A model generated the notes under the pieces. That model saw nothing but the letters and a program-made list of their open reading frames with translations. It made no database searches and had not been told where the DNA came from. Both the position numbers and the translations under genes were made by a program. A DNA stretch of 32,985 nucleotides, from NCBI GenBank assembly GCA_029259605.1, contig JAJDEV010000277.1:1-32985 (forward strand), written 5' to 3'. Below are positions 13,930-23,220 of this stretch, one piece after another. Source of the DNA: Planctomycetota bacterium (GTDB lineage: Bacteria > Planctomycetota > UBA1135 > GCA-002686595). How positions within the stretch are numbered: position 1 is the stretch's first letter; each line of letters opens with the position of its first letter.

Positions 13930-14871
13930 ATGCAGACGAACGGACTCCGACACGACGTCGACATCACGTACACGACCCTCTACGCAACCGACGACCTGTT
14001 CATCGGGCGCGTGCGCGTCCCCGCCGACAGCGCGCTCTGGGGTCGAGAATGCCTGACGCCGGCCTGGCCCGGGATGTCCTTCCCGCGACGACCGGTTCAG
14101 TTCGGGTCCGCCAGCGGAGGTTCTGTGGTCAACTCGAACCACGTCGTGTTCTTCCGCCGCGAAGCGGAGTACCGACGGCGGCGCGTCGGCGGGTTCGGAG
14201 AGCTCAGCGACGTCATCTGGTTCGCACCGCACCTGATCGCGCAGATCCTGGAAGAGGACGAGCCCGGCACGTTCGACGGACCGGGCGGCGTGTTCATGCC
14301 CCAAGGTCCCTGCGACGCGACGCTGCGACGCGCGCAGCTGCGCCTGTTCGAGTACGCCGACAAGTCGTCGGCCCCCGATCCCATCCTGATCGAGGAGGCG
14401 GGCGCTGCGATGCTCGCCCACGCCGTCCACCGCGCGCGCCGTGTCCGCGGCTTCCGGCCGCGTGGCAGAAAGCCGATCACGGATCGCCGTCACCGCGAGG
14501 CGGTCAGCAACGCGGTCGAGTTCATCGGCGAGAGCATGGACCGCGCGCTCTCGCTGGCCGAGATCGCGAACGTGGCCGGCCTGACCCGCTTCCACTTCTG
14601 TCGGGTGTTTCGCGAGGTGCTGGGATGCGCGGTCCACGAGTACGTTCGCGAGCTGCGCCTGCAAACCGCGCTTCAGCTGGCGCCGCGCTACTCGGGGCGC
14701 ACCGTCGACCTCGCGCTCGAGGTCGGCTTCTCGAGCCGCAGCCACCTCAGCAACTCGTTCACGCGCTGGTTCGGACAGCCGCTCAGCAGCGCGTTCGCAG
14801 GCGACGCCGATGCGGCCGAGCGCGCGCTCCGGCGGTTGCTCGAGTCGATGGAGCACGGCACGCGCAACTGA
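13930..14871 (+). CDS. AraC-family transcriptional regulator
   Basis: ATG 13930 follows a weak GGA ribosome-binding site. The 313-residue protein has an N-terminal ligand-type domain (about 1-175; DLFIGRVRVPADSALWG, NHVVFFRREAEY). The AraC DNA-binding domain occupies about 190-290: the first helix-turn-helix is in SLAEIANVAGLTRFHFCRVFREVLG, and the second in VDLALEVGFSSRSHLSNSFTRWFGQPLS, matching the family signature. It ends with a short acidic and Arg-rich tail. The ligand cannot be deduced; the N-terminal half resembles the cupin-like sensing domains of AraC proteins that respond to small molecules. The neighbouring FG-GAP gene converges on it, with stops only a few bases apart. It is the first gene after the island and looks compositionally native. 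Confidence 0.9.
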   Translation: MQTNGLRHDVDITYTTLYATDDLFIGRVRVPADSALWGRECLTPAWPGMSFPRRPVQFGSASGGSVVNSNHVVFFRREAEYRRRRVGGFGELSDVIWFAPHLIAQILEEDEPGTFDGPGGVFMPQGPCDATLRRAQLRLFEYADKSSAPDPILIEEAGAAMLAHAVHRARRVRGFRPRGRKPITDRRHREAVSNAVEFIGESMDRALSLAEIANVAGLTRFHFCRVFREVLGCAVHEYVRELRLQTALQLAPRYSGRTVDLALEVGFSSRSHLSNSFTRWFGQPLSSAFAGDADAAERALRRLLESMEHGTRN

Positions 14872-14878
14872 ACATCCG

Positions 14879-16522
14879 TCACTTCACGACGCGATCCAGA
14901 AACTGCGACCGGCACGGGGCAACGTCGGGCGCGGTAGCCATGCTCCCGAAGAAGCGCACCGACACGCCGGTGGACATCGGTCGGGGTGTCCACTCCGCCA
15001 TGAAGTCGCCCGCTGCGTCGAACGTGCCGACGCGCCGGAAGAACCGGACCCGGTCGGTGACGACGGCGAAGAGGTTGCAGTCGCGCCCGCCCCGCACCTG
15101 CCCGACCATTTCCGCCGGCTCGCCCGGCGTGCCTCCGCTCAGCGTGAACGTGACAGCTTGCCCGGCGAGCGGTTGCGCGCTGACGCTCAGTGTGAGACAG
15201 GCGGGGCGGTGGTCCTGGCCGCGAATCACGACCAGCTTGCCTCGTCCCGGCCCGCGCTCGCTGGAGAGCGGCGAATTGACCAGTAGGTCGGGCAGACCAT
15301 CGCAGTCGACGTCGCCAATGCCGCACGGCTTCCCGCCGAACGCGCCGCCGGGATCCGTCGGCGTGATCGTCCGCAGCCGCGTGCCCGTCGCGCCGTCCCA
15401 GACGTCCACCTTGCCCGTGAACGCGGCGCCGCCGTCGGGGCTGCGCCAGGAGGAGATCACGAGGTCGTCGATCCCGTCCGCGGTCACGTCCCCGATGTTG
15501 TCACTCGCGCCGAAGCCTTGCAGCGCGGACGAGCCGCGCCGGTTCCACAGCGGAGCTCCCGTCGCACCATCGAACGCATAGATGCGACCGGTCTCCTGTC
15601 CGCGCGAGAAGTCGCCTTGGTCGGTCATGAGCGCATCGGGGATCCCGTCGCCGGTGAGATCGACGCGCGGTGAAGAGATCCAGCCGCCGAAGACGGCGGC
15701 GCGGCCGGTGGTCGGCGTGAGAACACGCAGCAGTGCACCCGTCCGTCCGGAGTGCACGTACCCCTTCCCACTTCCCGTGAAGGAGCTCGTCGCGCCCTCG
15801 GGGGCGCCGATGATCAGGTCCTCGAAGCCATCGCCGTCCAGGTCCGGCACCGAGGTCAACGAGTGCCCGAACGTCGACTGCGCGCGGGGCCCGTCGATCG
15901 TGTAGTGCAGCGTGCCGTCCTTTGCCGACAGCACGTACACGCGACCGGCGTTGCTCGCGCCGCCGGGGCCGTCGAACAGGCTCGCGCCCACGACGATCTC
16001 TCCCCAACCGTCGCCGTCGATGTCGGCCATGCCGGCCACGTCGTGCCCGAACTCGTCGTTCATCCGCTGGCCCTTGAAGAACTGGATTAGCGCGCCTGTC
16101 TCGCCCGAGTAGGCCCAGACCTGGCCCGAGCCGACGCCCGCGTTGTTGGGCCAGGCTGCCACGATGTAATCGAGGACACCGTCGCCATCGAGGTCCCCCG
16201 CCGCGCCCGCACGTTGCAGGTTGCCGCCGGCGAGCGTGTTGACGTGTGAGCGGATCAGGATCCCCGAGCGACCGTCGTAGAGGTACGCCTTGCCGGCGTC
16301 CTTGGCTCCCTCGTCGTTGTACGGAGCGGTGACGACGAACTCCTGAACACGGTCCCCGTTCAAGTCACCGATGGCTTCGCACAGGATCCCGAAGTTGTCC
16401 CCGTCGGCCTCGCCGTGGAGCTCGTACAGCACCTCGACACTCGGCTGGAGGAACTGGGCCGTCGACGCGGACGCGGACACGGCTAGAAGCAACGCAAGAG
16501 CGAGCGGGCGCGGACACAGCAT
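14879..16522 (-). CDS. Secreted FG-GAP repeat (integrin alpha-like) propeller protein
   Basis: ATG 16522 gives a signal peptide (MLCPRPLALALLLAVSASAS, cleaved near TAQ); GTG nine bases upstream is an alternative. The 547-residue product carries about seven FG-GAP blades, each with a DxDGDG-type calcium loop followed by a hydrophobic strand: AIGDLNGDRVQEFVV, AAGDLDGDGVLDYIV, GMADIDGDGWGEIVVG, SVPDLDGDGFEDLIIG, RVDLTGDGIPDALM, NIGDVTADGIDDLVIS and GIGDVDCDGLPDLLV. These fold as a seven-bladed propeller in integrin alpha chains. The last 100 residues form a separate beta-rich C-terminal domain (ACLTLSVSAQPLAGQAVTF) with cysteines. It is probably exported and surface-associated or released. No enzymatic motif is seen. 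The adjacent amidohydrolase gene lies 122 bases upstream on the same strand. Confidence 0.9.
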   Translation of the reverse strand: MLCPRPLALALLLAVSASASTAQFLQPSVEVLYELHGEADGDNFGILCEAIGDLNGDRVQEFVVTAPYNDEGAKDAGKAYLYDGRSGILIRSHVNTLAGGNLQRAGAAGDLDGDGVLDYIVAAWPNNAGVGSGQVWAYSGETGALIQFFKGQRMNDEFGHDVAGMADIDGDGWGEIVVGASLFDGPGGASNAGRVYVLSAKDGTLHYTIDGPRAQSTFGHSLTSVPDLDGDGFEDLIIGAPEGATSSFTGSGKGYVHSGRTGALLRVLTPTTGRAAVFGGWISSPRVDLTGDGIPDALMTDQGDFSRGQETGRIYAFDGATGAPLWNRRGSSALQGFGASDNIGDVTADGIDDLVISSWRSPDGGAAFTGKVDVWDGATGTRLRTITPTDPGGAFGGKPCGIGDVDCDGLPDLLVNSPLSSERGPGRGKLVVIRGQDHRPACLTLSVSAQPLAGQAVTFTLSGGTPGEPAEMVGQVRGGRDCNLFAVVTDRVRFFRRVGTFDAAGDFMAEWTPRPMSTGVSVRFFGSMATAPDVAPCRSQFLDRVVK

Positions 16523-16644
16523 GGGGATCACGTGGTGGGAGACAATCGAGAGCTCGAGGGCAGATGCTCTTCTCCCACGAAAAACGCTTGCGGGCGTGCA
16601 CGCGCGTGCGAATCGCGCGTCGAGCGCGGACGCGACGCGCCGGC

Positions 16645-18021
16645 CTATCGCGCTCCCTCCCGAAGCTTCGCCGGAGCGACGGGCCCATCGGACTCGCGCA
16701 GCTCCGGTCCCGAGAAGACGACGCCGCGCTTGACCACGAGGTCCGGCGTCGCGAGCGCGTCCACCGAAGCGACGGGATCTCCCGCGAGCACAAGGAACGT
16801 CGCCTCCTTGCCGACTTCGAGCGTGCCGCGAGAGTCCTCCAGACCACACGCCAGCGCCCCGATGCGGCTCGCCGCCTCGATCACCTCGAGCGGTGTGAAG
16901 CCGGCGTCTCGGACGAGCAGTCCGTATTCGAGGTGCACGCCGAACGTTTCGCCGTCACCCGGATGGTCGCTACCCGCCGCGACGAGCACTCCGGCGGCGC
17001 GCGCGGCGCGCACTAGGGCGGCCGCAAACGCGGACGGTTCGACCCAGTCGGGCGGCGCCCGCAGACCGGCGGCCGCGATCAACGTCGCGTCGAGGATCGT
17101 CCCCCGCTCGCTCATCGCGTCGAGCATCTCGGCGCCGTTCGCTGCGTCCATGACGGCTTCGAACGAGACGCGCTCTGCGGGAGATGCGTCGTGCATGAGC
17201 ATGAACGCATGCGAGACGACGTCGACGCCGCCGTTCACCGCGTCGAGCGCGCGAGTACGTCCTGGCTGGAGGATCCAATGCGACCAGACGCCAAGCCCGG
17301 CCTGGTGGGCCGCGGCTGCGATGCGAGGAACGAGCGCGGTATCGATCTCCGCGTACAGCTTCACACCGCGCGCTCCGGCCCCGCGCACGCGCTGCATCAA
17401 CGCTCCGAGATCCGTGTCCTCGTCCACTTCGTGCGCCCAAGGCGTGTGGCCGAGCTCCGCGCCACGCGACGCGGCGCGAATACGCGGGTCGCCGAAATAG
17501 GCCGGGCCGGCGAGCAGCGCCGAGTAGTGGATGTCCGGTCCGGGAAGCTCGCCGAGACTCGTCTGTCGCGCTAGATACGCGAGCACCCGCGCATCTCCCG
17601 CCATGTCGCGCACGTCCGTGATACCGCGGCCCAGATATGCGCGCAGCTTGGACTCGACCTCTTCCCGGTATCCCGCGGCGCTCGGGTTGGTGGCGAGGTG
17701 GGTATGCGCTTCGAAGAGCCCAGGCACGACGAAGCGCCCCGAAGCGTCGAGCACCTCGGCGTCGTCGGGAACGTCGCTCGGAAAGCCGTCGGTGATCTGG
17801 GTCAAGAGCGCCCCCTCGATTACGAGCGTCATGCCCGGTCGCGGCCCCGCCCCCGTTCCGTCGATCAGCACCGCATCCGTGAGCACGAGTGTTCGTGGCG
17901 GAGACTGCCGCGCCTGGCGCGCAGGCACGCTGCTCGACCAGACGCCGACGAACATCAGTGCGAGGGTCAGGAGGATGTGCACGGTCGTCCTCGGAGCGCG
18001 GCGGCAGCGGTTCGGGTTCAT
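16645..18021 (-). CDS. Secreted metal-dependent amidohydrolase (imidazolonepropionase/prolidase-like)
   Basis: A 458-residue protein with a signal or anchor segment (about 13-36, VHILLTLALMFVGVWS). The amidohydrolase barrel is complete: H106 and H108 in GLFEAHTHL, K221 in GVKLYAE (the usual carbamylated-lysine position), H248 in WSHW, H271 in VSHAF and D352 in GSDHPG. The N-terminal strand pattern LVLTDAVLIDGTG and the C-terminal LEVGKEATFLVLAGDP VASV are typical of this subfamily, which hydrolyses cyclic amides, dipeptides or similar C-N bonds. The exact substrate cannot be read from the sequence. Export suggests use of an external substrate, such as peptides. It is flanked on both sides by FG-GAP genes on the same strand, but with gaps of 122 and 280 bases, so a shared operon is not certain. 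Confidence 0.9.
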   Translation of the reverse strand: MNPNRCRRAPRTTVHILLTLALMFVGVWSSSVPARQARQSPPRTLVLTDAVLIDGTGAGPRPGMTLVIEGALLTQITDGFPSDVPDDAEVLDASGRFVVPGLFEAHTHLATNPSAAGYREEVESKLRAYLGRGITDVRDMAGDARVLAYLARQTSLGELPGPDIHYSALLAGPAYFGDPRIRAASRGAELGHTPWAHEVDEDTDLGALMQRVRGAGARGVKLYAEIDTALVPRIAAAAHQAGLGVWSHWILQPGRTRALDAVNGGVDVVSHAFMLMHDASPAERVSFEAVMDAANGAEMLDAMSERGTILDATLIAAAGLRAPPDWVEPSAFAAALVRAARAAGVLVAAGSDHPGDGETFGVHLEYGLLVRDAGFTPLEVIEAASRIGALACGLEDSRGTLEVGKEATFLVLAGDPVASVDALATPDLVVKRGVVFSGPELRESDGPVAPAKLREGAR

Positions 18022-18301
18022 CTTCGAAAGTCTGCGGGACGGCCTCGGGCGCGTGTTCGAAAGCGTGCGAATCGCGCAACGACCGTGGGCCGAACAAGTG
18101 CGATGCCACCCGAGGGAACGGTCAGTCCTGGCTGCCCGGAACGCCCCAGAACGGCGTGATCGCGCTCGCGCTCGACCTGGTGATCCGCCGGATCTCGTCC
18201 CCGCTCGCCGCCGCCACGAACAGCTCGTGGACCCCGTCTACGGTTGCGTGCGGTGCGCGACGTGCAACGCGAACGGGTGCGAGCGTCGCGGTCGACCGTC
18301 G
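18022..18301 (-). other. Intergenic stretch with a short in-frame coding-like remnant
   Basis: Directly after the TGA of the upstream FG-GAP gene, the same frame remains open to a second TGA at 18122-18124. It reads about 59 residues, including ATVDGVHELFVAAASGDEIR and ending FWGVPGSQD. The second half has a natural composition and resembles the tail of a propeller-type protein, but no start codon with a ribosome-binding site is visible. It may be the remnant of a decayed gene or a chance product of high GC. The rest (18022-18121) presumably holds the amidohydrolase promoter. Confidence 0.3.
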
Positions 18302-19903
18302 TCAGCGCAGCACGATCGCGAGGCCGGCGCTCGTGGAATGACCGCCGGCGGCCTGGGCGTCGACATACAGGGCCTGGGCGTAGAGGGTCGTTCCGATGAG
18401 GGACGGGTCGGTCAGGCTGCCCGAGGTTTCGACGCTTCCGTCGCCGGGCATTCCGGGAACGCCTCCGAGCACGTGCGGCAGCGTGATCGCGATGGGGTTC
18501 ACGAGCAGCGTTCCGCCGTAGTACGGAAGGCTCGCCTGATCGCCCAGAACGATCATTCCGGACGCACCGCCGAGCCCGTTGGTGACGGCGAGCGAGAGCG
18601 GCGCGCCGACCTCCGGGCAGCCCTTGACGACGAGCGCCGGCGCGAAGCCCCCGGCGCCCTTCCACGCTGCACCGTAGTGGGTCGTCGAGCGCGAGAACGC
18701 GTACGCCGCTCCGGAGTCGATACCGCGGTAGTCCTCGCTCGGGTCGCCGACGAGCACGTCTCCGCCGCGCGAGGCGAGCGTGGCGCCGAAGCGGTCGCCG
18801 ACGGTCGTGATCGCCGGTTCGATTCGCGCACCCTCGATCCACGCGTCACCCGTGTCGTGGAAGAAGTAGACGGAGCCGACGGGGTAATCGTACGGCGCGC
18901 CGACGAGCAGGAGGTCGCCATCGAGCCGGAGTCCTTGTCCGAACTTGTCGTTCGGAGAGGCATCGCTCGCTTCGAGCATCGCCTGCTGCACCCAGCGTGG
19001 CTTCGCGAGCGGGGTGAGCGCTCCGCCCTTGCGAGTCTTGCGCGTCCTCGGCGTCTCACGAAACACGTAGACGGCACCGCGGTCGTTCAGTCCGAACGTG
19101 GTAGCAGCGACGGCAATTCGTTCCCCGTCGGTCGAGACCCGGTTGCCGAACCGCGGGTGGTGCGCTTGTTCGCCGGGGACCAAGCGCGCGACGTGCGACC
19201 AATGGGCGCCGGAACGGCGATACACATACGCGGCACCCACCTCGACCTCGGTCGCGGAGTCCCAGTTGCGCGCGCCGATCACGGCGAGATTGCCGCGCAT
19301 CGAAAGCGAGCACCCGAAGTTGTCGTGAGGGCCGCCGTCGAACGCGAGCAGCTTGTCCCGCAAGACCCAATCCGCGCCGTCGTACTCGAACGCGTAGACC
19401 GCGCCGGCGTTCTCGCCCATCTCGCTGTCTCCAATCGCGGTGACGAGCAGATGGTCGCCGTCGAGGGCGACGCTGAAGCCGAACTCGTCGCCGTTCTCGA
19501 TCACGCCGGGGAGGAGCTTCGTTCGCTCGACCCAAGTCGCGCCGTCGTACTCGAAGACGTAGACCGCGCCGGTGAATCCGCTGCGCGAGCTCGCGACGAA
19601 GCGCTCGCCGGACAATGAGATGTGGGCGCCGAAGGCGTCCATTTGGACGATGTCCGCGGGCACGAGCTTCTGCTCTTGCGCCCACGTGCTGCCCTTCCGG
19701 AATACGTAGACCGCGCCCGCGTCATCCCCGGCTTCGTCGTCCGAAAACGCGGAGAAGATCGCGATGTCCCCGTCGACGTCCACACCGCCGAACGAGTTGC
19801 GCTCGAAGACGTCGTCCGGGGTGATGTGCTGCAGCTCGCACTGTGCGGAGGCGGTGGAAGCGCCGAGGACGGCAACAGCGCAGATCGAGAGCGAGCGTCG
19901 CAT
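18302..19903 (-). CDS. Secreted FG-GAP_2-type propeller protein
   Basis: ATG 19903 starts a signal peptide (MRRSLSICAVAVLGASTASA, then QCELQH). The 533-residue product contains repeated units of about 50 residues of the form FGxxVxxDGDxxxVGAxxDxxxGxxxGAVYVFxxxGxxWxxxxKL, for example AFGAHISLSGERFVASSRSG, EFGFSVALDGDHLLVTAIGD and KFGQGLRLDGDLLLVGAPYD. This is the hyalin/FG-GAP_2 variant, in which the calcium loop is reduced. After about residue 410 a different C-terminal domain follows (KGCPEVGAPLSLAVTNGLGG to the end), with a paired Cys near its start, similar in place and style to the tail of the 14879-16522 protein. I infer a common sorting or carbohydrate-binding role for these tails. A TAGAAT box at 19941-19946 (read on the minus strand) may be part of its promoter. 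Confidence 0.88.
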   Translation of the reverse strand: MRRSLSICAVAVLGASTASAQCELQHITPDDVFERNSFGGVDVDGDIAIFSAFSDDEAGDDAGAVYVFRKGSTWAQEQKLVPADIVQMDAFGAHISLSGERFVASSRSGFTGAVYVFEYDGATWVERTKLLPGVIENGDEFGFSVALDGDHLLVTAIGDSEMGENAGAVYAFEYDGADWVLRDKLLAFDGGPHDNFGCSLSMRGNLAVIGARNWDSATEVEVGAAYVYRRSGAHWSHVARLVPGEQAHHPRFGNRVSTDGERIAVAATTFGLNDRGAVYVFRETPRTRKTRKGGALTPLAKPRWVQQAMLEASDASPNDKFGQGLRLDGDLLLVGAPYDYPVGSVYFFHDTGDAWIEGARIEPAITTVGDRFGATLASRGGDVLVGDPSEDYRGIDSGAAYAFSRSTTHYGAAWKGAGGFAPALVVKGCPEVGAPLSLAVTNGLGGASGMIVLGDQASLPYYGGTLLVNPIAITLPHVLGGVPGMPGDGSVETSGSLTDPSLIGTTLYAQALYVDAQAAGGHSTSAGLAIVLR

Positions 19904-19982
19904 GGAGAGGGTCCGGGGGTCGAAGAGCACAGGGGTCGATATTCTACATACGCGCTGTTCCCGCGACCCGCGGTCCTCGTCC

Positions 19983-20011
19983 TTACGGCGACATCCTTAC
20001 CGTGCTACGCT
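19983..20011 (+). promoter_or_regulatory. Putative sigma70-type promoter of the TolB-like gene
   Basis: TTACGG (19983-19988), a 17-base spacer and TACGCT (20006-20011) preceded by a TGN extended -10. The surrounding GTGCTACGCTCGCG matches GTGCGACACTCGCG in front of the gene at 26580 in 12 of 14 positions. The predicted start of transcription would lie about 38 bases before ATG 20056. Confidence 0.45.
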
Positions 20012-20055
20012 CGCGACGCGTCCAATTGGCCACCGCATCGCGTCCAAGCAGGCCC

Positions 20056-23000
20056 ATGAACTCCACCTTCCGCCGCGCCCTCGGAATCGGTCTCGCCTGC
20101 GCGAGCGTCTCGAGCGTCGAAGCGCATGCTCAGTCGTGTACGAACCCCTTCACGCGGCAGGTCGTCGGCGACGTCGTCGACTATCGCGTGACGAGCGACG
20201 GAACGCGTGCCGTCTTTCTCGCCGACGCTGAAGAGGACGATCGCTTCGACCTCTTCTTCGCGCCGACCGACGGCAGCACGCCGCCCGTGAAGCTGAACCC
20301 GACGCTCCCCCTCGACGGGAGGATCGACGAATACGCGATCTCGCCCGACGACGCGTGGGTCGTGATCCTCACGGACGACCAGGCCAAAGACGAACTGTCC
20401 CTGTTCAGCGTTCCCATCACTGGCGGAACACCGGTCGAGCTCGACGACGCCGACGGCGTGGATCTGCGGGTGACCGAGTTCCAGATCACCGCGGACAGCG
20501 CGCGCGTCGTCTACTTCCAACGCGACTACGTGGCCGGGACCTCGGCGCTCTGGGGCGTGGACATCGCCGGTGGAACGCCGGTCCGCATGACTCCCGAGCT
20601 CCAACCGGGCGACTCGATGGAGGAGTGGACACTGAGTCCGGCGTCGACACACATCGTCTACACGTCGTACGAGGGTTCGGGGCACTGGCAAGCGCTATGG
20701 GCGGCGCCGCTCGACGGTTCGGCGACGCGCACTCGCCTGAACGATCTGTTCCCGGGCGGCAGCTCGATCAAGGACTTCCTGGTCACGCCCGATGGCGCGC
20801 GCGTCCTCTATCGCTGCGACCTCAAGTCATATCAGGTGGACCAGCTCTGGACCGTGCGCATCACGGGCGGCATCAACAAGCGCGTGAACCGGATCCTCCA
20901 GGTCTGGGGCGACGTGCGGGCGGGCTATCGAATCACGGCCGACGGAACCGAGGTGCTGTTCGCGGCGGACGTGCTGGTCAACGAGGAGGACGACATCTAC
21001 CGCGCCCCGGTCGACGGGAGCGTGCTCTCCGTTCGCATGACCGATGCATCGGTCACCGGCTCGGCCACCGAGCCCGTGCTCACCGCAGCCAAGGACCGCG
21101 TCGTCTACCGCGCGCGGCCGATCTCGTTCGAGTACAAGCTCTACTCGTCGCCGGCGGACGGTAGCGGACCACCGATCGAACTCAACGGTCCGATGACGCC
21201 GTCGGGTGAGGTGCAGAGCGAGTTCTTGATCGGCGCGAACGACCGCGTCGTCTACCGCGCGGACCAGGACCTGTACGACACGTACGAGCTCTACAGCGTT
21301 CCGGCCGATGGCTCGTCGGGGGCGGTCAAGCTGCACCCGCCGCACGTCTTCAAGGAAGACGTGGCGCGCTATTTCAAGCTCAGCGAGGACGGCCAGACGG
21401 TGCTCTTCAGCACCGACCACGCGGGGCCCGAGGGCGTGTTCCACGCGTACTCGGTTCCGATCGACGGATCCGCGGCGATGACGCGTCTGAACGAGACCGG
21501 CGCGGTTTCGTCGGGCTCGTTCGAGACACGCGGCGCGTTGGCCTTCTTCCGCGCCGCCGACGACCTCATCCACGGCATCCTCGAGTTGCTCGCACGTCCG
21601 CTCGACGCGAGCGTGCCGTCTTGGAAGCTCAACGGCGACCTGGCGATCGGGCCCTTGGACGGCGGCGTCGGTGAGTACGACCTGTCGCCCGACACGAACG
21701 CGGTGTCGTTCCTCGGGAGCTACGACACCGGCGGCGGCGTCTACAGCTCGACGGCCCAGGTCGGCGCGTGCTCCTATCTCGCCGTCAGCGAGATCCCGTC
21801 GCACTACGATCTCGGCTCGCAGTGTGCGATCAGCCCCGACGGCGACTGGGTGGCGTATCGGGCCCAAGAGCAGATCCACGATCCCTATCGTCTGCACGTC
21901 GTCTCGTCGCTCGGCGGCCCCACGGTCGAAGTCAGCGGCACACTGCCCGACCCCGCAAGGATCGGCGAAGCGGTCTTCACGCCGGACTCGGAACACATCC
22001 TCTTCGAGGTCGACGACAACGGAGCGGTCGCGCTGCACTGCGCACCGATCGACGGAATGGGGCCGATCCTGGTCGTCGCCACACTCGAGGTCGGTGCCGA
22101 TCTCGAACGCCTCCAGATCACGCCGGACGGCTCGCGCGTCGTCTACCAGGCCAGGACCAACCCGCCGATCACGTCGAAGCTCTTCAGCGCGACGCTCGCA
22201 ACGGTCACGACGCCGATCCAGCTCAGCGGTCAGACGATGTCGAGCAGCGTCGACGACGACTGGTTGCTCACGCCCGACGGCACGCGCGCGCTCTATCGCG
22301 CCTACGAGCTGTCCAACGCGCGCGAGCTGTACAGCGTTCCGGTCGACGGAAGTCAGGTTGCGGTGCGCCTCAACTCGCCGGTTCCGACCGGCGGTTTGGT
22401 TCAGCCCAGCGAGTACATTCGCTTCTCATCGGACGGTCAGACCGTGTTCTACATCGCGAGCGAGGAAGTCAACGACCGCCAGGACCTGTTCCGGGTCCCC
22501 CTCGACGGGAGCGCCGCTTCGACGAAGCTGAACGGTCCGCTCATCACCGGCGCGAACGTCGGCAGCTTCGACGTCTTCCCGGACGACACGCGTGTGGTGT
22601 ACTCCGCGAACGCATGGGTTCTCGGCAACGCCGAGCTGTTCGTGGTGTCGACGGACGGCTCCAAGAGCCCGACCCGCGTAAGCCAGCCCTTGCCGGTTTA
22701 CGCGGGCTTCTACGGTCCCGCCGTCGATTCCACGAACCAGTGGATCATCGCGCTCGGGGATCTCGACCTCGACAAGCAGGTCAGCGTGTACCGCATCAAG
22801 GCCGACGGAACCGTTCAGGAGCGCGTGAACAACCCGATCCTCTTCGCCGGAGGCGACCTCGACTTCGTGCTGACGCCCGACAAGAACATGATCGTCATGT
22901 TCGGCAACCGCGCCCTGAAGACGGTCAACGACCTCTACGCCGCGCCCGCCGATGGCAGCGCGCCCTTCTGGCGCCTGAACGGCGGGTACAGCGGGAACTA

Positions 23001-23220
23001 CACGATCGAGACGGATTGGCAGCTCACCGCGGACTCGAGCGGTGTCGTCTATCGCTCGGACGAAACGATCCGAGGTTCGACCGAGCTGTTCTTCGCGCCG
23101 CTCGACGTCGCCGGTCCGCCGTGGCCGCTCACGCGCCCGCCGACGCCGCCGCCGGTTCACGTCGGGCCGGTTCGGAAGAGTGTCATCAAGGGAACGGTGA
23201 CGAAGTCGCTCGGCGGCTAG
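20056..23220 (+). CDS. Giant secreted TolB/WD40-like beta-propeller protein
   Basis: ATG 20056 is preferred to the long upstream open frame because it begins a signal peptide (MNSTFRRALGIGLACASVSS, cleaved near AHAQS) and has AGG upstream. The 1054-residue protein is made almost wholly of repeated blades of about 45-50 residues of the type DGTRVVYRAxxxxxxxxELYSVPxDGSxxxxKLN. Examples are DRVVYRADQDLYDTYELYSV, TRALYRAYELSNARELYSVP and TVFYIASEEVNDRQDLFRVP; roughly 20 units can be traced. This matches the WD40-like/TolB propeller family (PD40), which is used for protein binding and occurs in large exported proteins. A short Pro-rich stretch (RPPTPPPVH) precedes the last 20 residues. No catalytic domain is fused to it, unlike S9 peptidases with similar propellers. 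It is transcribed divergently from the FG-GAP_2 gene and converges with the PKD gene; their stop codons overlap. Confidence 0.9.
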   Translation: MNSTFRRALGIGLACASVSSVEAHAQSCTNPFTRQVVGDVVDYRVTSDGTRAVFLADAEEDDRFDLFFAPTDGSTPPVKLNPTLPLDGRIDEYAISPDDAWVVILTDDQAKDELSLFSVPITGGTPVELDDADGVDLRVTEFQITADSARVVYFQRDYVAGTSALWGVDIAGGTPVRMTPELQPGDSMEEWTLSPASTHIVYTSYEGSGHWQALWAAPLDGSATRTRLNDLFPGGSSIKDFLVTPDGARVLYRCDLKSYQVDQLWTVRITGGINKRVNRILQVWGDVRAGYRITADGTEVLFAADVLVNEEDDIYRAPVDGSVLSVRMTDASVTGSATEPVLTAAKDRVVYRARPISFEYKLYSSPADGSGPPIELNGPMTPSGEVQSEFLIGANDRVVYRADQDLYDTYELYSVPADGSSGAVKLHPPHVFKEDVARYFKLSEDGQTVLFSTDHAGPEGVFHAYSVPIDGSAAMTRLNETGAVSSGSFETRGALAFFRAADDLIHGILELLARPLDASVPSWKLNGDLAIGPLDGGVGEYDLSPDTNAVSFLGSYDTGGGVYSSTAQVGACSYLAVSEIPSHYDLGSQCAISPDGDWVAYRAQEQIHDPYRLHVVSSLGGPTVEVSGTLPDPARIGEAVFTPDSEHILFEVDDNGAVALHCAPIDGMGPILVVATLEVGADLERLQITPDGSRVVYQARTNPPITSKLFSATLATVTTPIQLSGQTMSSSVDDDWLLTPDGTRALYRAYELSNARELYSVPVDGSQVAVRLNSPVPTGGLVQPSEYIRFSSDGQTVFYIASEEVNDRQDLFRVPLDGSAASTKLNGPLITGANVGSFDVFPDDTRVVYSANAWVLGNAELFVVSTDGSKSPTRVSQPLPVYAGFYGPAVDSTNQWIIALGDLDLDKQVSVYRIKADGTVQERVNNPILFAGGDLDFVLTPDKNMIVMFGNRALKTVNDLYAAPADGSAPFWRLNGGYSGNYTIETDWQLTADSSGVVYRSDETIRGSTELFFAPLDVAGPPWPLTRPPTPPPVHVGPVRKSVIKGTVTKSLGG

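Noticed and set aside
13338..13973. Long upstream extension of the mntA-like frame
   Set aside because: It runs through the antisense of the tRNA fragment (same GRRDSNPRH phrase) and the IS scrap; the conserved protein begins at ATG 13337.
17531..19618. A 695-codon plus-strand frame opposite the amidohydrolase and FG-GAP_2 genes
   Set aside because: Arg/Asp/Val-rich shadow without motifs; the opposite strand encodes recognisable domains and signal peptides.
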